Positions 52,047 to 58,801 of a stretch of 64,000 nt of DNA are shown here, piece after piece. The position numbers were made by a program, and so were the translations under genes. Location of the stretch: positions 1,263,992 through 1,327,991 of the forward strand of contig NZ_CP009245.1 in NCBI RefSeq assembly GCF_001941445.1. Reading direction: 5' to 3'. Numbering within the stretch: the first letter of the stretch is position 1; every line of letters begins with the position of its first letter. Source of the stretch: Corynebacterium aquilae DSM 44791. Its GTDB lineage: Bacteria; Actinomycetota; Actinomycetes; Mycobacteriales; Mycobacteriaceae. A model generated the notes under the pieces. That model did not search any database. It was given only the letters and a program-made list of their open reading frames with translations, and was not told the DNA's origin.

Positions 52047-53507
52047 ATGGCTGCCACAGCACTTAACGATAGACAACAGATCGTCCTCGCATGGATTGCC
52101 GCGGGCTGCCCGGAGGACACAACACCGCCCGGCAACTACAAAATCTCCGCCCGCACCCTCGAATCGCACGAGCTGGTGAAAATCAAGGGACATGGCGATG
52201 CCTGGAGGGCAACGGTCACCGCCAGGGGCAAGCGCGTCCTCGCTGGTACCGAACCGCTGAAAAAGTCGCGGAAGAAGGGCGCTTCTACTACCACCATCAC
52301 ACCATCGTGGCGAGCGACCCCGTACCGACCTCGGGTGCTACCTACCGACGCAGAAACAGACGCGCTGCTCGGTGCCATCACCAACGCACCGCGAGGGTAC
52401 TTTCGCATCAAGTGCGACAAAGACACCTACAAAGCCGAGTGGGAGCCCCGCCTGAAAGCCGCTGAACGAGCACTTTCGCAGTCGAACCCTGCCAACCGGC
52501 TGGTCTACACCTGGTCTGAGAAGTGCTATTGGTCGAAGTGGCCGTCGCACCTCATGGCGGGCATTGTCGAGGAGGTTCGTTTTGCCGACGCGTCGCGGGC
52601 CATCCTGGCCGGTACCCGCAAGATTGGCAAATACCACCCCATGCTGAAGCACTTTGAGGAATGCAAGAATTTCCGGGTGTCTAAGGAGGCTAAACCGCGA
52701 GCAAAGCGCCTGCTGCATGTGCTGTTTGTCGAAGCCGAGCGCGAAGGCTGGACGGTTGAATACAAGGCGGAGGAAGCGATGAGCTGGCAGCCCCGACCCA
52801 AAGGCACTGTGTTCGTTGGTCGCAGCGAGATCAAGGTCATCGAGCAGCACGATAAGTTTGAGCGTGAGCCCACCAAGCAGGAAGTCGCCGATTATAACCG
52901 CTACTCGTGGAACAAAGACAGGCCAATGAAAAAGCTCTTCAATCACGTTCCCAACGGGCGACTCAGCTTGGAATTTGGCTACAGCAGGAAGCTCAACGAC
53001 ACCAAACGTTCACCCACGCGCCTCGATGACGCGTTGGAGGGATACTTCACGCAGGAGCGAATCAGTGGCTTTTTCTCCCGCGCCCGTGCTGATCTGGAGG
53101 AACTGTACCGGAAGTCGTATCAGCGACGGGTTGATCGGGCGTCTGAAATTGTGGGCAAGCGCGTGGCAGAGCTCTTTGAGCTGGATGTGCTGAGCCGTCA
53201 CGCTGAGCAGTTTGCGCACTATCGGCAGCTAGAGGTGTTCGTCGATGCTTTGGAGGGCGCTGGCGAGGTTGACCCGGATTACGTTGACTGGTGCCGGGCA
53301 GTACTTAAGCGTGAAAACCCGGTGCCGAACCTTGCGATCCCGACTCCGCCGGAGCTGGATCGGCAGGAGCACAAGAAAGAGATTGAGGCGGTGGCCAAGA
53401 CGCTAGTAGACACGGAATTTTCGGCCTGGTCATCGATCACGTTTGAGCCACTGGTGCAGCAGGATAGCGACGAGCAGACTGGGACGGGTACGAGTATCAC
53501 TATATGA
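52047..53507 (+). CDS. Unrecognised 486-aa protein (accessory island)
   Basis: I do not recognise this family. The first 70 residues look like a small winged-helix unit (LNDRQQIVLAWIAAGCPE...YKISARTLESHELVKIKGHGDAWRATVTARGKRVL), where the last part is the usual wing and RG ending. A Lys-rich linker follows, then a mixed domain with many Trp, Arg and Lys residues (AEWEPRLKAAERAL; LVYTWSEKCYWSKWPSHL) and a long charged helical segment (ISGFFSRARADLEELYRKSYQRRVDRASEIVGKRVAEL). This suggests a DNA-associated protein. The ATG follows a -10 box by 6 bases. It is convergent with the 637-aa gene across about 150 bp. Confidence 0.75.
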   Translation: MAATALNDRQQIVLAWIAAGCPEDTTPPGNYKISARTLESHELVKIKGHGDAWRATVTARGKRVLAGTEPLKKSRKKGASTTTITPSWRATPYRPRVLPTDAETDALLGAITNAPRGYFRIKCDKDTYKAEWEPRLKAAERALSQSNPANRLVYTWSEKCYWSKWPSHLMAGIVEEVRFADASRAILAGTRKIGKYHPMLKHFEECKNFRVSKEAKPRAKRLLHVLFVEAEREGWTVEYKAEEAMSWQPRPKGTVFVGRSEIKVIEQHDKFEREPTKQEVADYNRYSWNKDRPMKKLFNHVPNGRLSLEFGYSRKLNDTKRSPTRLDDALEGYFTQERISGFFSRARADLEELYRKSYQRRVDRASEIVGKRVAELFELDVLSRHAEQFAHYRQLEVFVDALEGAGEVDPDYVDWCRAVLKRENPVPNLAIPTPPELDRQEHKKEIEAVAKTLVDTEFSAWSSITFEPLVQQDSDEQTGTGTSITI

Positions 53508-53533
53508 CGAGTGTTAGTGGACTAGTGGGCACG

Positions 53534-53555
53534 AAAAAGCCCCGTCGGGTGGGGC
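53534..53555 (-). terminator. Terminator of the 637-aa gene (minus strand)
   Basis: On the minus strand GCCCC/GGGGC with a 7-base loop is followed by TTTTT, about 100 bp after the stop codon. It would also form on plus-strand RNA from the 486-aa gene but has no T-run in that direction. Confidence 0.7.
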
Positions 53556-53655
53556 GGAGCTACGTGAGGCCGGCTAGACGGGCACGGGTTAAGGCACGTT
53601 GCACAAGAGACTGAGAGGAGCAGTGATACCTCCCAAAAACCGAAGTATTTTATGG

Positions 53656-55569
53656 CTAGAGGATCGAACTAATCTCCTCGAATTCTTTATTGAGGAGGCG
53701 CTGTTCAATTCTTGACCAATCTTCTTGATTGTCAGGCGAACCCGAAATGTAATCTTCGACCCGATTCAGGTGCAGGTAATAAATCGGGAGTAATTTAAAG
53801 CACTCCCGCTCGGTATTCTCCATTTTGCTGAGGAGATAATCAACCCCATCATGCTTGCCGAGCAGGATGCTTGTACCAACTTCAATAGTCAAGGACTCGT
53901 CTCCATAGACTTGACTACAAGCGTTGGCCCACATAGCATCGGTCGTTTTTCGATCTTCGTCGGTTAAGCCCCCTAGCCTCTTTTTTATCTGTAACCTGTT
54001 GATTAGAAATGAATGGTTTTCCTTCTCTTTTTCGATAGTCCATTTGTTTAAGTCTGACGCCATTTTCAACAATTCGACCCGGCGGTGGGGGGTCTCGTCG
54101 GCACTGGTAATGAGGCTCAGGACAGTGCGATTAGCGCGGGATGCAACTGAATCCCCAACCAAGTTTTCGTACGCGGGAACCAGTAAGTCGGGTTGTAGGT
54201 TGATTATGTCCCCAAGCTCTCCGTGAGGAATGAAGTCATACGGTGTAACGGGTTCTATATGGTTTTGTTTGGTCGTTGGATCTTGCTTCGTGACCGCAAA
54301 CATGTGCTTGGTTGTGTCGAAGAAACTTGTAGGCTTCCATTTGCCCGTCTCCTCGTCTGGCACCCATAGCAGCAGAATCTTGACTTTGTCCAAGTGAAGG
54401 TCGTGCCGGAGTGGAATATTTTGCTTGTGCTTAAAAGAGGCCAGTCCGACGTGGCAAAGGTAGACATCTCGCAAGTTTTTGGAGGCGGTGTCTGAAAGGT
54501 CGGTCACCTTGCACAGTTTTGGGTCGATGCTCAGATCCCCACACATGTTACTTAACGCTACAAAGTAGTCCAGTGGTTCAAGAAATTCCTTCAAAAACTT
54601 ACTTCGTGATTTCTGGAAATTAAATGCTGACTCACCGTTAAATTTTATCGGCATTCCCTCGCGCAGCGCATCCATAAAAAGCAAGTCTTTAAGCACGTGG
54701 TGAAGACTCGATTCATATTGCAATTCAAAGGTCTGTTTGTTACTTTTTGGGTCGAATGTTAAGCAGATTCCTGGAGAAAAGTAAAGTTCGACTTTGCCGC
54801 TCTCTAACCTACGTTTACGGATGTCGGAAAAGGTAACATCGCCACAAGAAACTTCTAGGTCCTCAACTTTGTGGAGTTGGTAATCTTCCGGAGTGACCTT
54901 GATTAGCACATTCATTACATGCTTCTGCTCGTTTGGACCGATCAATTCGATAATGGCACTATCTTTAAGGCCGCCAAAGACTTGGGGGCGCGTGAGGTCG
55001 ATTTGCTGGGGAAGTGTTACCGAAAATCCTTTGGCGTTGTTTAGTAACGCACCATCGGGTGTAATGAGATTTTTTGTACCCTGGCGTTTTGCAAGGTGGC
55101 GAACATACCGGTAAATCTCGGCAGGTTCTGTCGGGAAGCTTTGGAGTTGAATGCTTAATTTACTTCGAAGCCGCCCGCGACTAAGCAGTAGGTCAACTGT
55201 CTGAACGGATAAGTCGGCGTAGTAGGCAATTTCAGCCTCCTCCGTTTTCCGAGAGACTCCCGCAACAAGCAACACGACCCCGCCAACCTTTTTTATATTT
55301 TCTAGATCGTTGCGGTATAGCGGGAACGATTTTAGATAGTCTTTGTTTTTGGGTAGAAGTCGCCCCTTAACCTGGACATCTAATCGATGGAGGAAATTTC
55401 CATCTTTCAATGTTTGGTCAGTTTGCTTATTGTGAACATTCTCGAACACATCAATGAAGCCATCGGTTATCTTGCCTTTTTCGCCATCAGGAATATTCGC
55501 CTGGAGGCGTTTAGTTGAACGGCAGAGCCTTCTGAAATGATCGACTGCAGTTTGTTCGATATTAGACAT
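53656..55569 (-). CDS. 637-aa protein with DUF4365/Mrr-like N-terminal nuclease candidate
   Basis: The N-terminus (residues 1-105) resembles DUF4365, a PD-(D/E)XK-fold domain: EQTAVDHFRRLC helix, then D36/D40 in ITDGFIDVFE, then the Q66-x-K68 motif in LDVQVKG, followed by FPLYRNDLENIKKVGGVVLLVAGVS. Such domains occur in restriction-like and phage-defence proteins. The remaining ~530 residues match nothing I know; they contain strands and charged helices but no ATPase or methylase motif. AGAAGGGA precedes the ATG. Codon use is much more A/T-rich than in the neighbouring core genes, supporting transfer. The IS3-family element ends only 47 bp upstream, so the native promoter and any upstream partner may be lost. 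Confidence 0.7.
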   Translation of the reverse strand: MSNIEQTAVDHFRRLCRSTKRLQANIPDGEKGKITDGFIDVFENVHNKQTDQTLKDGNFLHRLDVQVKGRLLPKNKDYLKSFPLYRNDLENIKKVGGVVLLVAGVSRKTEEAEIAYYADLSVQTVDLLLSRGRLRSKLSIQLQSFPTEPAEIYRYVRHLAKRQGTKNLITPDGALLNNAKGFSVTLPQQIDLTRPQVFGGLKDSAIIELIGPNEQKHVMNVLIKVTPEDYQLHKVEDLEVSCGDVTFSDIRKRRLESGKVELYFSPGICLTFDPKSNKQTFELQYESSLHHVLKDLLFMDALREGMPIKFNGESAFNFQKSRSKFLKEFLEPLDYFVALSNMCGDLSIDPKLCKVTDLSDTASKNLRDVYLCHVGLASFKHKQNIPLRHDLHLDKVKILLLWVPDEETGKWKPTSFFDTTKHMFAVTKQDPTTKQNHIEPVTPYDFIPHGELGDIINLQPDLLVPAYENLVGDSVASRANRTVLSLITSADETPHRRVELLKMASDLNKWTIEKEKENHSFLINRLQIKKRLGGLTDEDRKTTDAMWANACSQVYGDESLTIEVGTSILLGKHDGVDYLLSKMENTERECFKLLPIYYLHLNRVEDYISGSPDNQEDWSRIEQRLLNKEFEEISSIL

Positions 55570-55634
55570 TTGTTCTGTCCCTTCTGTGGGTTGTTGAAAT
55601 GGGTAGCATCCTTAGATGAACTGAACCCCGTTTT

Positions 55635-57079
55635 GAGTGTGTCAAGTTTTTTGTGTGTGAACTTCGGCTTACAGGTAAGGCTCGAACCGATCCGGGTAAT
55701 GTGCTGACAGCTGATTGATGGCCGCAACCCACCCAGTCACACGCACCCCCTCAACAAACCGGCTCGTTCCCGCACGGGCACGCCCGGCCTTCTTTTTCGT
55801 TTTCTCCGCCTGCCGGTCCTCGATGTGGCAGATCATCAACCACAACGCCTTGACCGCGGCAGCATCATGAGGAAACTGCCCCCGATTCCTTGTCGCTTTA
55901 CGCAACTGCGCATTCATCGACTCGATCGCATTCGTGGTGTAGACAACCTTCCTCGCCTGCGGCGGGAACTGCAAAAACGGTATGAAACGCTCCCACGCAT
56001 CCCGCCAAGCCTTCACCGCCTGCGGATACTTCAGCCCCATGTCGCTGGCATCAAACTCGTCCAAAAACGCAAGCGCCTGCTCTGCCGTTGCAGCGGTGTA
56101 GATCTTCTTCAAAGCAGCCGCGACCGCGCTACGGTCCTTTGCCGCCACCCACCGCAGTGCGGTGCGGATCAGGTGCACCACACAGGTCTGCACCATCGCA
56201 TCAGGCCAGGTGGCCTGCACCGCCTGTTCGAAACCTTTCAGCCCATCACAGCAGACGATGAACACATCTTTGACCCCACGGTTAGCCAACTCCGCACAGA
56301 CCTGGGCCCAAAACGCCGCGCCCTCATTGTTTGCGATCCACAGCCCCAAGATCTGCCGGGTACCCTCCATGGTGATGCCGACCGCCATATAGCAGGCCTT
56401 GTTGACGACCCGGGCACCATCACGGATTTTGATGCGCAAAGCATCCAGGTAGATCACCGGGTAGAACTCCTCTAAGTCCCGGTGCTGCCAGGCAAGTACC
56501 TCATCTAGGACCTGGTCGGTGATCTGGGAGATCGTCTCATGCGACAAATCCACACCCAACGTGGTGGCCAGGTGGTGCTGGATGTCACGAAGGCTGGTGC
56601 CTGCGGCATACAGAGAGATGATCAGGTCGTCGACATCGGTGATCCTGCGGGCTCCTTTGGGCACCATCCGTGGGGTGAAGCTGCCGCTGCGATCCCTGGG
56701 CACGGTGATGTCGATAGGCCCGTACTGGGACTGGACGGTTTTGTTGTAGGAGCCGTTGCGGTGATTGTCGGCCGTGCCGTGGCGGGCTTTGCCTGTGCGG
56801 TCTCCTGCTTGGTAACCGAGGTGGGCGTCCATTTCGGCTTGCAGTGCGGTGTTGATCCCGGTCTGGATCATCGAACGCACCATGTCGTTGATGTCGGTTG
56901 ATGATGTGGCGAACTCTTTGAGGATCTCGGCGAGTTCAGGGCTGGACATCAGTCGCTTCTCTAGTTGTTTAAGCCGGGCTTTGTCTTGCGGGTCGCGGGT
57001 GGTCATGGTGGTCATTGTGGAGCATCCTCCTCGATGGCTGGTGATTTAACACGTCACACACAAACCATCTGACACTCTC
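55635..57079 (-). mobile_element. IS256-family insertion sequence, copy 2 (1445 bp), nested in the IS3 element
   Basis: It has the same length and ends as the copy at 28772-30216, in the opposite orientation. The 8-bp duplication CCCGTTTT lies at 55627-55634 and 57080-57087, inside the left terminal repeat of the IS3-family element. Confidence 0.95.
55669..57015 (-). CDS. IS256-family (mutator-type) transposase, copy 2
   Basis: The 448-aa product is intact, with the same DDE and Cys-His motifs as copy 1 (28836-30182). The only residue difference seen is His here for Asn in QFP-N/H-DAA. GAGGA precedes the start. Near-identity implies recent transposition and an active element. Confidence 0.95.
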   Translation of the reverse strand: MTTMTTRDPQDKARLKQLEKRLMSSPELAEILKEFATSSTDINDMVRSMIQTGINTALQAEMDAHLGYQAGDRTGKARHGTADNHRNGSYNKTVQSQYGPIDITVPRDRSGSFTPRMVPKGARRITDVDDLIISLYAAGTSLRDIQHHLATTLGVDLSHETISQITDQVLDEVLAWQHRDLEEFYPVIYLDALRIKIRDGARVVNKACYMAVGITMEGTRQILGLWIANNEGAAFWAQVCAELANRGVKDVFIVCCDGLKGFEQAVQATWPDAMVQTCVVHLIRTALRWVAAKDRSAVAAALKKIYTAATAEQALAFLDEFDASDMGLKYPQAVKAWRDAWERFIPFLQFPPQARKVVYTTNAIESMNAQLRKATRNRGQFPHDAAAVKALWLMICHIEDRQAEKTKKKAGRARAGTSRFVEGVRVTGWVAAINQLSAHYPDRFEPYL

Positions 57080-57111
57080 CCCGTTTTTCGGACTTGGTTG
57101 ATTCTAAACGG

Positions 57112-57996
57112 CTAGGGTTTTGCAAGGGTCTGGTTCCGATATTGCATCGGGGCCAGGCCCTTGAATCGTTCTTGAAGTCGGGTCGTGTTGTACCACAGGA
57201 TGTAATCATCAACGGCTCGGCAGAACTCATCGACACTGTTGAACCGAACACCGTGGTACATCTCTGCTTTCAGATGCCCGAAGAAATTCTCCATCACCGC
57301 ATTGTCGTATCAATTACCCTTTCGCGACATTGACTGCACACCACCAACGCTTTTAATCAGATTGCGCCAGCTTGAGTGCTGGTACTGAAAGCCTTGATCA
57401 GTGTGCACAATAAGTCCTTGACCCGGGCTGAACATGGCGATGGCATCAGCCAATGATTGTGAGGTGAACTTCGTTGACGGCGACGTCGACAGGGTATGCG
57501 CCAAGATGGTTCGGTCGAATAGATCCATGATCGGTGACAGGTACACTTTGTGGCCGGCCACCCGGAACTGAAGTGACGTCACTGACCCACACCTTGTTCG
57601 GTGCGTCTGGGGTAAAGCGGCGTTTAAGCACGTTGTCCGCAATGTGGCTGACAGTACCTCGGTAGGAGTTGTACTTTTTACGCCTGACCTTTGATACCAG
57701 ACCTAGTTGCCGCATGAGCTTGCGAACCAACTTCTTATTAACGATGGTGTTGTCGTTGCGCAACGCGCGCCACACACGTCGATAGCCAAACGTGGCGTTG
57801 GAGTCGTGAAAAATCTTTCTCATCTGCGCTTTAAGATCAGCGTGTTTGTCCGGCTCGCCACGACGGCGCTGATGCTCAAAAAACGTTGATCTAGCCAGGC
57901 CAGATGCGGCAATTAAGTCATCAAGGCGATGCTCGGACTTGAGAGTGATGATGGCCTCGACTTTCAGCCTCGTCGCTGATCCCTCAAGTCCCGCAA
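57112..57996 (-). pseudogene. IS3-family transposase orfB, broken by a frameshift and a stop codon
   Basis: Three pieces in order read as one IS3 orfB: HQRRRGEPDKHADLKAQMRKIFHDSNATFGYRRVWRAL... to VWVSDVTS, then LQFRVAGHKVYLSPIMDLFDR...HTDQGFQYQHSSWRNLI, then YDNAVMENFFGHLKAEMYHG...LQERFKGLAPMQYR. A one-base shift at about 57568-57578 separates the first two pieces. A TGA at 57310-57312 replaces the usual Cys of GNCYDNA. The catalytic DDE residues (VSDVT, HTDQG, MENFFGHLK) would otherwise be complete. Confidence 0.9.
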
Positions 57997-58446
57997 TTTT
58001 TTTAGATAGGCTACTTCCGCTTTCAGCCGCTCATTTTCGCGTCGTAGCTTGTCCTCTTCAGTCAGCGGCGCAGGGCGAGTGGAACCTTTAGGCCTGCCTT
58101 TGGGCTTCGGTCGCAGTGCATCAATGCCGCCTTTGTTGACCTGCCACACCCAGTGGCCAATCAAGCTGGGCGATGACAGACCAAACTCCTTAGCGAGATC
58201 GGCCTTCGTCTCGCCGGCTTTATGGCGAGCAAGGATCTCCATCTTCGTGTCGAAGGAATACTGCTTGCTTGTTGGTTTGCTCACAAGACATAGTCTGCCA
58301 TGTAGCCGGAACCGGCTTTCGAGATTACGTATTGGGCCACGCCCGACCCCGAATTGGGTAGCTACTGCCCGTGAGCCATAGCCTTGCTCGAATAACTCGA
58401 CTGCTTGCTCGCGCTGAGTTTGGCTGAGCTTGCTGCGTGGATGCAT
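57964..58446 (-). CDS. IS3-family transposase orfA
   Basis: The 160-aa product has an N-terminal helix-turn-helix (LSQTQREQAVELFEQGYGSRAVATQFGVGRGPIRNLESRF), a second HTH (KMEILARHKAGETKADLAKEFGLSSPSLIGHWVWQV) and a C-terminal leucine-zipper-like helix (EDKLRRENERLKAEVAYLKKL). Seven consecutive A residues on the coding strand (57997-58003) form a slippery site for -1 frameshifting into orfB. The ATG at 58446 has GGGAG 7 bases upstream. Because orfB is broken, no functional fusion can be made from this copy. Confidence 0.88.
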   Translation of the reverse strand: MHPRSKLSQTQREQAVELFEQGYGSRAVATQFGVGRGPIRNLESRFRLHGRLCLVSKPTSKQYSFDTKMEILARHKAGETKADLAKEFGLSSPSLIGHWVWQVNKGGIDALRPKPKGRPKGSTRPAPLTEEDKLRRENERLKAEVAYLKKLRDLRDQRRG

Positions 58447-58531
58447 AGAAAAACTCCCCACAATCTGGTTTCTGATTTCTCAGTCCGGATTATGGGGAGC
58501 AGTTCAGGAAATGCAGGATGTTTCCTAGAAG

Positions 58532-58605
58532 TGCCCCAGGTGAGACTCGAACTCACACTGGACGGGTTTTGAATCCGTTGCCTCTGCCAATTGGGCTACT
58601 GGGGC
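58532..58605 (-). tRNA. tRNA-Leu (CAA) with a short variable arm
   Basis: On the minus strand the acceptor GCCCCAG/CTGGGGC, the anticodon loop TTCAAAA (anticodon CAA) and the T arm GTGAG-TTCGAGT-CTCAC fold well; discriminator A, no CCA, 74 nt. The variable region is only about 5 nt, although bacterial tRNA-Leu normally has a long extra arm. The inner anticodon pair is an A-C mismatch. A similarly short leuX tRNA-Leu(CAA) is, as I recall, annotated in M. tuberculosis. Confidence 0.85.
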
Positions 58606-58680
58606 CTATGTTTTTTTCAATTGGAGGTGAAACGACGTCTCAACCGAAGTTGTGGGTCGGTGTGTCTCCAACGCTTGGAT

Positions 58681-58686
58681 AGCATA
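58681..58686 (-). promoter_or_regulatory. Possible -10 box (TATGCT) of tRNA-Leu
   Basis: On the minus strand TATGCT lies about 76 bp before the tRNA 5' end. No good -35 box is visible. Confidence 0.4.
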
Positions 58687-58787
58687 GCGCATGCGGGAGA
58701 AGTTCTGAAAAACATGGCCGGCACTAGGCTTTTTGCTCACTGTAGAGGGGACTGACTGGTGGCTAAGCGCCGGGCGGGGCTGTGCCC

Positions 58788-58793
58788 TAGAAT
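58788..58793 (+). promoter_or_regulatory. -10 box (TAGAAT) of polA; leaderless GTG start
   Basis: TAGAAT is followed by 8 bases and the polA GTG at 58802, without a ribosome site. Confidence 0.6.
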
Positions 58794-58801
58794 GGGCGAG
58801 C

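Larger units (their letters stand above)
55617..58506 (-). mobile_element. IS3-family element, interrupted by an IS256-family copy
   Basis: The related ends are TGAACTGAACCCCGTTTT... at 55617 and the complement of TGAACTGCTCCCCATAAT... ending at 58506; CGGACT recurs about 20 bases in from both ends. Subtracting the nested IS (1445 bp) and its 8-bp duplication leaves about 1437 bp, normal for IS3-family elements. orfA is intact and orfB is broken. I see no clear target duplication. The right end is 25 bp from the 3' end of tRNA-Leu. Confidence 0.75.
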
